From Omphiscola glabra (taxonomy: Eukaryota > Mollusca > Gastropoda > Lymnaeidae), in contig OZ024811.1 in the NCBI GenBank assembly GCA_964017045.1, positions 8,767,674-8,831,673 on the forward strand: a stretch of DNA of 64,000 nt, read 5' to 3'. Position numbers and translations under genes: made by a program. Below the pieces are notes generated by a model. It was not told where the DNA came from, ran no database searches, and saw only the letters and a program-made list of their open reading frames with translations. This document shows, piece by piece, positions 33,407 through 59,130 of this stretch; position 1 is the first letter of the stretch, and each line of letters begins with the position of its first letter.

Positions 33407-34349
33407 CTTCTTCATTTCATTAAAAGTATATTTTATATTCAATAATTATGTTCATTTGTAACAGTAGTTTTATGAGAATTTAAAAAATATTTTGTAGCGA
33501 TTGAAATATTTTAAGTAAATGTTGAATTTGAAAATAATAAGAAATGAGAAAACAAATAGAAAGTAGGATATATAGGCATAGGTCCCTCTATTTACGCACT
33601 GTGGAAGGAGGAGGAGGTTGTTGATTTTGGATATTTTGCATACTGCTGCGTATAACAGTTGTTGGAGGGAAGGTGGGTTCGGCAGAAAGAACATACATTT
33701 AATCATTATCTTGCATTTTTTACACTCAAATACATCTATTAAAAAATTAAAGCCAATTTTAACCTAAAAATCTGTGCAATCAATAACATTTGTGGGGGTA
33801 CGCCACAGGTTATGATTATGATATAAAATGCGTTTCACTTACTAAGAAGCCAAATATACGACCAATTAAATACTAAGAAATGCTCGCCCTTTACAAAAGT
33901 GTGGAACTTACCCAAATATCTTCCTCCCAACCCCCAAAATAAATAAAATGTATATTATCAAATTAAAAAAAAAGATTACTATTAAAGTTTTACAGGAACG
34001 TCGTTCCTTTGCGTTCATGCAGGACTCCAGCCCTGCGCACAATGAAAATATCAGTTCTACTTTTGTTTAATCTTGCAGGTATTAAATAATTTTTAAATAA
34101 ATAGTTTTCAGTTTTAACAAGAGTTTAAAATTAAAATTACAAGTACCGCATAGAGTTAAAGACTGGCAAAAAAGACCAAGGATTTGCTGCTTTTACAGCC
34201 GCGGTGTACGCAGGCCAACGACCGTGGTTTTGCTAGTAGAGCCGGACATTATTTCTGGTCAAAACATTCATTCAATGAAATCACACTTACACCCCCCCCC
34301 CCCCTCGGCACTTGGAATGTGATCCTAATTACTCCTGGAAATTTTGTCA

Positions 34350-34487
34350 AAAATTTCGGTCTGCCGATAACGCCCTGCATTATTCGAAGATTTCGGTCTG
34401 CCGATAACGCTCGGCATTATTCGAAGATTTCGGTCTGCCGATAACGCTCGGCATTATTCGCAGAGCTGTGCGGATAACGCTTCCCTA
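34350..34487. repeat. Hairpin-forming 37-bp repeat, right block
   Basis: Three units of TTTCGGTCTGCCGATAACGC with ATTATTCGAAGA, closing with CGCAGAGCTGTGCGGATAACG, which corresponds to the outer sequence of the block at 33024. The two blocks bracket about 1.25 kb. Confidence 0.65.
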
Positions 34488-34739
34488 AGAAATAAGGGTA
34501 AATCCGAATATATCGTACCGCGTTTTTTTACCATGGCCAACAACTTGATTGCCGTGACCCGTAAAATTAAGAATAAAACGTTAAAAAATAATGAAAAAAT
34601 TTCCTAAATCTATCCCTAAACCTAACCGAGGTACTTCGCTAAGCGGCGCGCGCCGATCGATTTTTCGGATGTCGGAAACAGACCATAAACCGATGACCGG
34701 TCAATGCTGGTAGGTCACGGGGTCGTATTTATATTTAGT

Positions 34740-37140
34740 TTCCTTTGTCCACGTAAGGGAGAGACTATGAACTTACTATAGTCTGTTTTGTGCACACGAG
34801 GACGACGATCATTACAACATAAACCTTTTCACCGGACTTACATGGCTTGTAACAGATATCTTTCGTTAGGAAAACCGGTAAGTTTGCTAGCACTATTTTT
34901 CGGAAACTATAATAATAATAGTATTGCAATTAATTTTTTTTGTATTCAGTGTAAGAACGATTTAACTAATTGAAACAAGACACATGATGACATTTAGATA
35001 GGTCATAAATTGTATAGATAGGTCTACTATTTGAGCATAATTCGTAACCAGTTATCGATTAGGCCAAATGAACCTGAAGTGATAGCCATTCTCTGTTATT
35101 ATTATTCTTATTGCATAAGAAGTATTTAAAATCTTTATAATCTATTGTTTTTTAAAAGCCATCCAGTTCATTAATATTACTTAATTTGTTTTAATTTTAT
35201 GACTGAAAACAAATTTATACATATTTTATGAAATTTCATTATTATTTTTTTTTTAATAATAAAATTTATATTCATGATAACCATGTCATAACTAAATCAA
35301 CTTTAGTCATTTAAATCTATGTTTTATTTGTAATAATTATCAAAATATCCAATTGTAAATTATATTTTTGGTAATGGATAATAATGTCCTTAATGATATT
35401 GATATAATTTATCTTAAACTCATTTTATATAACCAATGAATTGTAGGCTCGGCAGCTACTGAACTTCATTGTCAATTTTTACTAGGTTACATAATTTTAT
35501 TTATATTTATCTTCTAAATAACATGTATCCCTTTTTTAATTTTACTTTTGTATACCCTTTTTTGCCTTTTTAAGCTTTACTGCTTTAGTTCAAAGCTATT
35601 ATATTTGACTTTTCAGGCTTAGTCCAGTCTGAATTCTGGTCATTGAATAAATTCATTTGTAAAATAACATTAACAGCTAAGCCCGTAGTTTGTATTCAAA
35701 TATTGGTGTTACCATTTCTTAAACGTCTTATCATTTTCTTTCTTTTAAATATACAGCCATGTCACCACCACTTTTTGGAGGAGCTGTGAAGAGTTGTGCT
35801 TGTAGTACTACCCGTATCTCGGATTCACACCTGTTCATTCCATTTGGACAAGCTGTAATGGGGACTCGACTACCAGACTTTTTTTATATAAGTAAATTTA
35901 TATCCGATGAATGAATAATGTTCCCTAATACTAATGGATATGTAATAAATACTCGGCTTACTCTGAATAACAATAATATTAGAACATCACGATATATTAT
36001 CTATACTGGATAGACAGGATAAATTAAATTACCATTGTCTTCATTAATAATTTAATTACAAAACTACCACACGGAAATACACAATCTTTACTTAATTAAA
36101 TATATATAAAAATCAAATATACATGGTACCGTTTGTTACTTATGATAATATGCTTATTTTGTGTTTAGTTAAAATGAATTTATTTCTATCTCTATTTCAG
36201 TTTGTCTTTACTACGATACCAACATTTAATTACAAGGCGTTTGTGTAGCGATGAAGTGGAAGATAGTGCCTCTTCTGCTTAGAGGTACTGACTGACTACC
36301 TAGCTGTACCAAGTGTTTCTTCAGCAAAACTTTCTAGATACTTCTCTGGATCCTTCTCTTGGATATGGCCTCTACTGCCAAAATGTGTCTGCGTGAACAA
36401 TTTAACTTTGTTGTATTGGACTTTCCTGTTTTAACAAAAACCTGTCAGGTGTGACTGAATGTCCAACTGGACAATCCACCACAGTATGGACTACCAGAGC
36501 ATAATCTTAACAGCTATTGATATTTTTCATCATCGACTGCATTTTTTGGGCAATTTATACACTCAGGACTCCTATTTATCATCGTGATGGGTGGAATCAA
36601 CAATATTGACACAGTGTAAACCATTTTTGAAAAACTGTTCATTACCAATGGAATATACACTAGGACTCAATTCATCTATGTCATAAACTGAATCATTACC
36701 AATGGTATCTATAACTGTCACAAATTTGATCAAGATTGCCATGGATTCAACCAAAACGTTACTTTTGACTATCATCTTTCTATGAAAGAAAATGTATTCT
36801 TTTATTCAGCTGCTCAGTGAACTATAAAAGTACTAATATAATATTAAGTGATCACCATTTCTACTGTGGATTTCTAATACTAATAGCACTAGCATGGCTA
36901 CTTGGATTGTCAATTTCATAGATTGGAGCATGGATGATTGGATTTAACATTTGTGATTAGCATTTTTTCAATGCGACTTATCCATTATTAAAAATAACTT
37001 TATAAATCTTTTCAGTTTATTCACAGTATTAATATTAATTCACTATATCATTGTATGCATTAACAATAGGTTGAATTGGTAATAGTAATATTTATGCAAA
37101 TTGTATTTTTAATGCACAAACAGGTTACATTTTAAAATTA
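34740..37140 (+). other. Possible non-coding transcript region (weak)
   Basis: Splice-like signals occur without recognisable protein: a GTAAGTTT donor after AGGAAAACCG (34877), an acceptor TCTATCTCTATTTCAG before 36201, and short unrelated open frames (about 34788 and 35760). I see no conserved domain. It may be a non-coding RNA, upstream UTR exons of coronin, or nothing. Confidence 0.2.
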
Positions 37141-37690
37141 AATTTATTCACTCTCAGTTGCTCAAATGCCTCTGATTTAATTAATTTATTGATGTATTAA
37201 TATTTAAATGGCTTATTATAAAAGCCCAATACCTAATTAAACTAAGCTGAAAATTTCAGGGCTTTAACTTTACAGGTAAAATAGTTATGGCATTTTGAGT
37301 ATTGAGAACAGGTGCTAAATTTTTAATGAAATTTACTTACCCTCTGTTGTTCAAATCCCACGCATGAATACTTTAGTTAAGATAATAATATGAAAATGGC
37401 TTATTATAAAAGCCAAATGCTTAATTAAACTATGCTGAAAATTTGAGGGCTTTAACTTTACAGATAAAAAAGTTATGGCATTTTGAGTATTGAGAACATG
37501 CGCTACATTGTTAATGAAATTTACTTACTCACTGTTGTTCAACAATTCCCTCGCATTAATATATTTATTGTAGCATTTGCATAACAATTATTTATTATTA
37601 AAGACCAATACTTAATTGAAATGTGTTGCAAATTTCAGAGCTTTCACTTTGCTGATTAAAAAGATATCGCATTTTGAGTGTCAAAGATGT
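37140..37690. repeat. About 185-bp tandem repeat, 3 diverged copies
   Basis: TTAATGAAATTTACTTAC, GGCTTATTATAAAAGCC and GCTTTAACTTTACAG recur in order near 37201-37275, 37386-37460 and 37580-37660. Confidence 0.75.
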
Positions 37691-37941
37691 CTTTTTTCGG
37701 TCACAGAGTTTTGGAAATTATATACTAAGGCTATATAAGGAAAAATTCTGACACTAAAAATGCAATAACTATTTTTCTAATTAAGATAGAAACATAAGCT
37801 TGGTATCAATGGAAAGGAAATACTAAGTCCTTTCTAATGATATAAGTGTCATCAATATATAACAACTTTGAAATTTTTAGTGAAGTACCTACCTAACCTG
37901 AACCCTAAACCTAACCTAATGAAATGAGGTACGATCTATCT

Positions 37942-38316
37942 TAATGGACTACGATGAGTCGATTATTTTGTCACGTGATAAGCGTAAGTACGAGTAAGAC
38001 TTCCGGTAGGCTGTCTGAAACTTACTAGTCGCTCACAAATTTTTCTTCAAACAACTTTCTTCCTTTAATCATAAAGGAATTATAATTATTGTCACATTTA
38101 TGTATGTCATTTAAAAAAACATGTGTATTCAAGAATATTTTGAATAGTAAAATTTTTAATTAACATTGGGGAAGCGCTGATGGAGACAAACATTTTGCTT
38201 TACAATTAATGATAATGGCTGATCAGCTGTTATGTGTTGTTATGTGTAGCATAGGCTACCGAAGGCTTACACGTATCACGTGACTTAACAAGGAAGTGAC
38301 TCATCGTAGTCCATTA
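37942..38316. mobile_element. 375-bp MITE with long inverted ends
   Basis: The left end TAATGGACTACGATGAGTC and the right end (GACTCATCGTAGTCCATTA) are perfect inverted copies of 19 bp. Pairing continues through GTCACGTGAT on both sides and AAG further in. No coding sequence. Confidence 0.7.
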
Positions 38317-38319
38317 GCC

Positions 38320-39360
38320 GAAATAAGATTACCATTGCCATTATAATTATTATTCAAATATTTAAGAATTATTGAGTTAATTCATTGGAGTAAAGTATTG
38401 GAGAAAAGATTCAACAAAAACATAAATTTAAAGTGGTCAGTAGGCTTTTTTGAAATATAAATCATATCAATGCTTATTATAATATCATGTAGTATTTATA
38501 ATATTCTTGCAAAATTAATCTCATGATGATGCCTTTACATTTGGTTTTTTATAATAATATTATTAGGCCTATCAGTATCATGTATCAATTAAGCTAATTA
38601 AAAATAATTTATAAGCTCAAGTACTTATGCTGTAACTAAGTATAATTTATAATTAAATAATATACTATTGCCATATAGGCCTACTATTCTTATATTTCTA
38701 ATCTTATTAAAAGTGCCACATGCACAGGTCTATAAAATATGCATAGACTTAGACTTTTGCCAGAAGTCTACCTCAGAACTACGGGGTTATTCATAAATTA
38801 CATCACCCATTGGGGGAGGTGGGGGGTCTCATATATTTGATGGCATGGTATGAGAAGGTGTCTTAACACTAAATGTAGGCCCTATATGCTGATGGGTAAC
38901 AAAGAGAAGAGAAAAAGAAAAAAAAGGAGGGGGATGGGCAGGTACCCCAATGCCGGTTGCGCTGGAAAAAAAAAACGCTGGCTTTGCGTGGTACATTTCT
39001 GTGACGAGACGTGAATGGCGGGTTTCAGTAAATGTCAGGTTTTGTCGTTCCTATGCGCCACTTTCTAAAAATAAATAAGTTTCCAGTTTTAAACTCTATT
39101 TGTTGAAGAATTCCGGTCACGATGGTACAAATGCTGTGTCATTCTGACCTGTCTCAGACAAACTGTTGGACTGCAAACTGTGGGTAAGTGTAAACTCATG
39201 TTGATGGTTTTGTTTACTGTTTAAGAGGAATAAAACCTTTAACTAGAGTAAAAGTATGGACTGCGATAAAGCTTTAAAATAGATTAAATAGACACGAACA
39301 ATCTGGTTCATTATAACAATATATATTAAGCTTTAAAAATAATTTTACAATACACATAAG
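38320..39360. other. Intergenic DNA; possible 5' UTR exon at its end
   Basis: GGGGTTATTCATAAATTACATC at 38783 resembles a Harbinger-like left end without a partner. A stretch ending at 39183 is followed by a strong GTAAGTG donor (39184) and could be a non-coding first exon of the downstream coronin gene; this is unproven. Confidence 0.25.
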
Positions 39361-39366
39361 TAAAGG

Positions 39367-39387
39367 TTTCGGCGCATGATTCATCTG
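39367..39387 (-). ncRNA. Hammerhead-like core, copy D (decayed)
   Basis: The minus strand has CAGATGA, a 10-nt spacer ending GCC, then GAAAC. It differs from CTGATGA at one core position and stem II is poorly paired. It is called mainly because it follows a Penelope coding fragment. Confidence 0.3.
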
Positions 39388-40048
39388 TACAACAAGACAT
39401 ATAAATAAGTATAAATCAAATTTACGAATATATATATAGAAATATCCTACCTAAAAAAAGAGAGATAAAAACCAGACAAAATAAAGAAGAATGGAAAGGA
39501 AGTGACTTGAAGTAAAATGTAAAAACCCAATCAGGAAAAAGACATGGCAGTTACGTAAAATTGTGGATTTGGTTTATCTGTATGGAGTTAATGTACTGTC
39601 AAGGTGTAAGAACCCCCGAGCGTCTGTGTTGTGCCTGATACTGATAGCTAAATCGACTATAGGTGTAGGGATACGAAAGCCAAAGGGGGGAGTACGGTAG
39701 GGTAGTAAGTAGTGTGAAGTGTGTCAGTAGAGCAGGGGAGAGCAAGCGGGTAGGACGCTGACTAGATCAGTGGACCAGTGTTAGTGTTATTGTTAGTTGG
39801 TGTTATTTACTTGGATAGTACTTTTACTTGTGCAGTAAAGCCATCCTTTATTTTGAATATGTCCAGAGGGAAAGTGATCTTAACTTCAATCACGTAGGGA
39901 CATGTGTTACATCGGCTACGATTGCAACTTTTGGTGCCTTAATGCGCTTGCGGCAGGTGGCTTCTAACTAGCATGTCTCTTACTCTCTTGTCCCTCCGGA
40001 AAGCGAAAAGAGGAGGTTTTCAGAAAAACTCATTGGTGACAGGGTCTG

Positions 40049-40255
40049 TCAGAGAATTGAGCGGTTTTTCAGGACCAGATAACGAGCTTTAAGGTTATGG
40101 GGATGAAAAGTTAAAATAAATTTTGACCTATCACTAGCGTCACAATGAGTAGCTTTAAAAGAATCATGTCTAGTCATGCCTTTAACTCGAGTGACAGCTG
40201 CTTTTAAAATTTGCTCAGGATATGACCTTTGTCGGAAAAAATCCAACATTTCAGC
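40049..40255 (-). pseudogene. Penelope-like RT/endonuclease linker fragment
   Basis: The minus strand encodes DFFRQRSYPEQILKAAVTRV and, after a short gap, KFILTFHPHNLKARYLVLKN. A tyrosine-proline (gYP) block followed by a TFHPHN-type block is the conserved segment C-terminal to the reverse transcriptase in Penelope-like elements. Neither the RT core nor the GIY-YIG domain lies beside it. Confidence 0.6.
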
Positions 40256-40259
40256 CGTC

Positions 40260-42790
40260 CTTTCCCAAAACTAGAGTAAGCTTGATCACTTTAACATTGA
40301 AAGCATTTATTGTTAACATTACTGTCTATGCATCTAATTTATGATACTTCGCAAAAAAAGTAATTTTATTTACTGGAGGGAGGTGAAATTATTTGGAAAT
40401 TAACGTTTTAAATAAAATATTTCTAAATCATGGAAACATCTGGTTAAACAAACATTTTTTATTCTAATATGACTAAACAATATAAATTATATTATAATTG
40501 TAAACAAAAAAATAATAATTTGTTTTAAAATAATTGTTTATACAATTATTCTTTATAATATAAGAAATTAATCAATTTGCCAATCGGAATACCTCTTCTC
40601 TTAAATGTAAACATAATATTTAATTATTATTAGGTGCTGTTATTAGATAACCTAAGACTACTAGTTATAAGGGTGCATAAATAGACCTTTATTCATACTA
40701 TAATTAAATTAAATATATTTTAACACTGGGGACATTCCTTTAATTTATTTTGTATAATTAAAGGGATTTTTGTTTAAAAACCAATTTATAATTGCAATTT
40801 CATTAGCTTATATTTTAGTATTTTCCTTTCTTTTTTCAATAGATTCCACACATGAGGACATGCATTGCAACCTGGAGGAGATCAATAAACAACTCAATTT
40901 GATGTTGTCAATGATGTTGTTTTTTATCTACCAGTCGGTGAGAATGAAGTGTTGCTAGAGCTCCTGAGCCACCAACCATGTCCACGATTGTTTGAAATTG
41001 TTTTGTAAGTTGGAATTATTTGACATAGATCATGAAGAAATAACATTGTAAAATTTAGCTTCTGATGCTCTTATGTGAGATTTTCATTTTGTTAATTTCT
41101 GTTTTGATTGAAATTTATTTCAATTTTCTGTTCATTAATTTTAAAATTTAATTCTTAAATATTTTGTATGCTTTCAGCTGGAAAAGGATACCATATGTTG
41201 CTGTGGACAAAGACACTATCCGTTGCTGTGGACTGTGTATAGTTATATTGCATTTGATGATTTTATGTTTGGTATTTAAATGTACTGGTTGTTTAATTGA
41301 GATGGAGTTTAAGTTAATAACTTTTATTTATAAAATGTTCTGAATTATGGTTTTTGCTTTTGAATACTTTATTAAATTTAGATTGTCACTGTCTATTTAT
41401 ACTGAAGATTTCATTGAGCTAGCATTATTAGTTTAAAAGTAATGTTTATAAATATACATCAATGTTGACAGTTTACTTGACATTTTTAAATTTTGTATTA
41501 CATGATTTAAATTGCTTTTGTAATACTTGAATATTCTATGACATTTGGGTTGTCACTATCTATTTGTACTGGAAATTTCATTGTAGTAGCTTTATTAGTT
41601 TAAAAGTTATCTATTTAATTGTAAAAATGTCTCGGACACGGTCGCTTTTCATGAAATACTTTTTCAAGCGCTGCATACATTTTTTTGATCTGCATTTCAT
41701 TTATTTTAAATTTACCTTACTCTAAGATGGATATTATCTATTTGTTTTGAAAATTTTATAGCAATAGCTTTATTGGTTTAGTACTAATGTAATTTTAAAA
41801 AAAGCATATATAAGCATTATATAAGCATTTTGTTTTAAGTCTTCACTGCTATTAAATAAGTCAACTAAAAAGAAATTTATTGACAATTGTCGTTATCCAC
41901 GCCATATGCTCATTAAGTCATATTTAATAAAATAAAATAAGTTAATTCACAATTCATGTGTTTTATTTTGTTAAACATTGTATTGTAAATGTTTCCTCCA
42001 AATTTGATAGCTCTAACTTTAATAGCCAAAAAGATACAAACAAAATAGTACCAAAAGAGTAATGATGCAATCACATTTTAAAAAATGAAATACAATAGTG
42101 CCGAATAGTGAGGTAAAATAAATCACTAAAAAAATCATAACTTTTCTCCTATTAATGATAGAAAAATTATCTTGGTGTCATTGGAAAGCTTAAAGCCAGC
42201 TCTTTTCAATGATTTGCTCGTTATCTGTGTCAGATGTATTTGAAAATTTGAATTGGAGTACCTAGGGTGGATAGGCAAAAAAACCATGACCTCAATTTAT
42301 GGTTGGCCCCTAATGTCTAAAATATACATTATACGAATACTGTTATAGGGCATTCTATTTTCATTAGATCACAAAATGTCACAAAAGTTTAGGGTATTCA
42401 TTAATACTCAATCAGTTTGTAGGTTTAGCTATAGAATCAATGAGTGTGTAAGTTTAGTTATTATAGACTCAAATGAACCTGTATGTCTAGTTATTCTGTG
42501 AACAGTTTCAATTAATTGATCAGTCTGATTACCCTATACAATTTATAAGACTGTAGTTATTAATGTATTATAAGAGCAATAACCTTTTTAACACTTTAGT
42601 TTTAATTTTTTTAAAAGGTTTAAATCAGTGTTTTGTTATTATAAATGCAATGCTTGCAATCAGTGTTTAGCGTTTGACAAGCAGTGAAAAAAAATTGTTA
42701 GTAGCTTTTACTTTAGATGGATAAAGATATTTATGGTTCACACTCGCACTGTGTTTTCTGATAACAAATATCATAATATTTTATATTCCA
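40260..42790. other. AT-rich DNA upstream of coronin
   Basis: Mostly low-complexity AT sequence. A repeated module (TTGTCACT-TCTATTT-ACTG plus TTTCATTG-AGC and TTATTAGTTTAAAAGT) occurs at about 41383, 41550 and 41730. A block near 42120-42260 resembles 37750-37880. Splice-like signals near 40850-40940 and 41178 have no coding support. Confidence 0.3.
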
Positions 42791-42791
42791 G

Positions 42792-42859
42792 GGATCAGGA
42801 AAAGAGGGCAATTCCTGCAATTTGAAGTTTAAAAATAATTAATAGAAAGTTACAAAACC
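42792..42859 (+). other. Coronin 5' UTR part of first coding exon
   Basis: An acceptor TTTATATTCCAG precedes 42792. An in-frame TAA at 42836-42838 lies upstream of the ATG, and AAAACCATGG gives a good start context. At least one upstream non-coding exon is therefore expected. Confidence 0.65.
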
Positions 42860-55672
<12,813 letters not shown>

Positions 55673-57850
55673 GTAGAATTAGGGGAGAAAATTGTTGATT
55701 GTTAGAACAATAAATTTAAAAACCCCCCCAAAAAATATTTTCCTTATAAATCCTTCATATGCATTTTTGTTTGCATTGATGTTATTGTACATGATTTAAT
55801 GTTTTTTAAGAAGTGTTTATGTAAATGGGTTGTTGTTCGTCTGTCAACATTGACTAGGACCATCCAGTCATCCTGTTGAGAGAGGGTTGGTTACGGTGAG
55901 TTCATAAAGGGGTAAACTTCTGACAACAACACGTTTCATATTTCCTTTATTTTCCTCTTCAAAAGTACATTTTATTTTTACTGCATACTCAAATATGTCA
56001 CAAATACAAAGCACATAGCAACAGCTAATTAATCTCCACAGCAAAACACACAGCCATTGTAACTAATCATATTTCATTCATCTTCCCCTTGAAAAATAGG
56101 AAAAACTGATTTTTGGGGGTGGGGCTGATTATTTGATAGAACGTGTTATCATCGGCAATGAGTCTATGCCATAGATTTTCAGCATTTAAACTGAAATAGA
56201 TTTAAAGTGTTTGAACTGAATATTCCCATGATGCACTTAGTTTTGTACATAATAGGCATTAAGAAAAATATGGACACATCTCAATTTTTAAGTAATTTAA
56301 GTAGAATATAAATTTGTTGTTTCGTACAACTAAAATTGTTAGTTTAGGTCGATGAAGTGGAACAAGAAATGTACAAGATATGTGCTTATATTTTACAGAT
56401 CAATCAGAAACAGTTGACAGATGTAAACAGGGAAGCCTAACATTATTCAACAGTTACAGTAACCAAATCAAAACACCAACTGTAGGGGACCTAAGTCAGC
56501 TCAATCAGCAAAGCTGGAAACCCAGAGCTATTAAACTTGGGATAATGAAAGTTTGTGAACCAATCTATTCTACACATAAACTTCATCAGAGTTGTAGAAC
56601 TTGGACTTATAAAGTATTTGCTCTATTGTTGCTCGTCTGTCAACATCCTCTAGGACCATCTATTACATAACCATATAATTACATAAACATATTATCAAAG
56701 AGTTGAATGTAAGTTTATGGTTGGGTCAGAAATTCACCATGTAAGTTATGTATTTATATATAACAAATGTAGACCTTTAAGAATTTCCTCACAAATATAA
56801 CAAAAAAGATCCCCCCCCCTCTAAATATAGAACATCCAGATTGCTGTCAGTTTTCTATTGATAGTCCTGTACACTATGAATGATGTATATACAGAGAGAA
56901 GTATTCACTTTTTCAATGGTATTGAATGGTTAGCAGCTAATACTAACATATTTTATATATCAATTTGATGGTACTTAGTATGCTAGATGGCATCAGAATG
57001 CCACATCTACTAACATTATGACATGATGTTCTGTAGTTGGTAGCGACCAGACATATTTTACTATCTAGAACAAAATCTATGCACTTTATGGTAATCTTAG
57101 TATTTATTGTCGCCAATGAATGATGTTTGTTGATTGTGTCCCTTGAATGAAACTATGCAAGGACTGTCCCCTGTTGCCACCTGATACCTATGCCAGGTAT
57201 GTTCATATATCTGCTCATACTTTTATTTTCATCATTTGAACATGCTTTTTATGTTCATTTATTGGTCATATTTTTATTTACTGATGTGAAAAACTGACAG
57301 TTTAAGCTTGACATTTTGTGACAATGTCTTGTTTTTTCACTTTTTAAACAATTTTAAAACTGTTTTTCCTTGTAGGCTATATGAATATAAAGAAAATGAC
57401 TCTCCTAGATGCAACAGTTTGGATGTTAGAAATTGTGAGATTTCCCAATACAATCTGTCAAAGGCATTTATACACTTTTAATTATCATTGAAATGAGATT
57501 TCAAATTTTGTTTAAACATTATTTGACAAACTACACACATCTCTGAGAAATAAAAACGTTTTAGATAACAATAGCTTCAAGAACAATTTATGAGTGAATG
57601 TATGCAGATTTTAAGTCAGTTAAATTTTAGACAGCAATTGATGGTGAACAAATTTAAAAAATGATCAATCATATTTTTTTATACAAGTTTATGAGTGGAC
57701 TGTCCAAATTGTGTCCATTTTTATAGTCATTGTAAAAATATTATTTTTCTTTCTTACACTGATTTGAATTTTTTGTCTTACCTATGTGATAATGCCCATG
57801 TTAGCTATATTTATAATGTTATTATTTAAGTACCTCTCTCACTTGGTCAA
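55673..57850. other. Downstream flank of coronin
   Basis: A short motif TCGTCTGTCAACAT followed by CTAGGACCATC occurs at 55848 and again at 56631, indicating a dispersed repeat. An open frame at 56380-56670 spans the second copy and has no recognised domain. No further gene is supported. Confidence 0.35.
55709..55714 (+). terminator. Candidate coronin polyadenylation signal
   Basis: AATAAA lies 37 bp after the stop codon. This gives a very short 3' UTR; other downstream signals could be used instead. Confidence 0.35.
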
Positions 57851-57851
57851 T

Positions 57852-59130
57852 GGTGGGACTGCTGATTGATTTTTAGGACTGCTGATTGATTGGTGGGACT
57901 GCTGATTGATTGGTGGGACTGCTGATTGATTGGTGGGACTGCTGATTGATTGGTGGACTGCTGATTGATTGGTAGGACTGCTGATTGATTGGTAGGACTG
58001 CTGATTGATTGGTAGGACTGCTGATTGATTGGTGGACTGCTGATTGATTGGTGGACTGCTGATTGATTGGTGGACTGCTGATTGATTGGTGGACTGCTGA
58101 TTGATTGGTGGGACTGCTGATTGATTGGTGGACTGCTGATTGATTGGTAGGACTGCTGATTGATTGGTAGGACTGCTGATTGATTGGTAGGACTGCTGAT
58201 TGATTGGTGGACTGCTGATTGATTGGTGGACTGCTGATTGATTGGTGGGACTGCTGATTGATTGGTGGACTGCTGATTGATTGGTAGGACTGCTGATTGA
58301 TTGGTAGGACTGCTGATTGATTGGTAGGACTGCTGATTGATTGGTGGACTGCTGATTGATTGGTGGACTGCTGATTGATAGGTGGACTGCTGATTGATTG
58401 GTAGGATTGCTGATTGATTGGTGGGACTGCTGATTGATTCTTGAGACTTCTGATTGATTGGTGGGACTGCTGATTGATTCTTGAGACTTCTGATTGATTG
58501 GTGGGACTGCTGATTGATTCTTGAGACTTCTGATTGATTCTTGAGACTTCTGATTGATTCTTGAGACTGCTGATTGATTGGTGGGACTGCTGATTGATTG
58601 GTGGGACTGCTGATTGATTGGTGGGACTGCTGATTGATTGGTGGGACTGCTGATTGATTGGTGGGACTGCTGATTGATTGGTAGGATTGCTGATTGATTG
58701 GTGGGACTGCTGATTGATTCTTGAGACTTCTGATTGATTGGTGGGACTGCTGATTGATTCTTGAGACTTCTGATTGATTGGTGGGACTGCTGATTGATTC
58801 TTGAGACTTCTGATTGATTCTTGAGACTTCTGATTGATTCTTGAGACTGCTGATTGATTCTTGAGACTTCTGATTGATTCTTGAGACTGCTGATTGATTG
58901 GTGGGACTGCTGATTGATTGGTAGGAGTGCTGATTGATTGGTAGGACTGCTGATTGATTGTTGAGACTGCTGATTGATCGGTAGGACTGCTGATTGATTG
59001 GTAGGACTGCTGATTGATTGGTAGGCATGCTGATTGATTGGTAGGACTGCTGATTGATTGTTGAGACTGCTGATTGATCGGTAGGACTGCTGATTGATTG
59101 GTGGGGCTGCTGATTGATTGGTTGGACTGT
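57852..59130. repeat. 19-20 bp minisatellite, about 64 copies
   Basis: GGTGGGACTGCTGATTGATT with GGTAGGAC, GGTGGAC and CTTGAGACTTC variants. Because the 20-bp period shifts frame each unit and the unit lacks stops on the minus strand, two frames stay open for about 400 codons (NQSAVPPINQQS). These are not genes. Confidence 0.97.

Larger units (their letters stand above)
39360..40255 (-). mobile_element. Penelope-like element fragment
   Basis: The minus-strand coding segment at 40049-40255 is followed about 0.7 kb downstream on the same strand by a decayed hammerhead-like motif at 39367-39387. The interval between contains unrelated GC-richer DNA (39590-39920) that may be a later insertion. 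Confidence 0.5.

Noticed and set aside
34788..34973. 61-aa open frame near a GTAAGTTT donor
   Set aside because: The frame runs through the donor into intron-like DNA, and no downstream exon with matching phase was found; left as a weak non-coding candidate.
39595..39915. Solo LTR (TGTCAAGG...TGTTACA)
   Set aside because: The ends look LTR-like, but no flanking target duplication or second copy was found in the window.
56380..56670. 96-aa open frame downstream of coronin
   Set aside because: It has an acceptor-like TTTTACAG upstream, but no recognised domain. It contains a motif duplicated at 55848, so a dispersed repeat is more likely than a coronin exon; exon 15 already ends in a natural stop.
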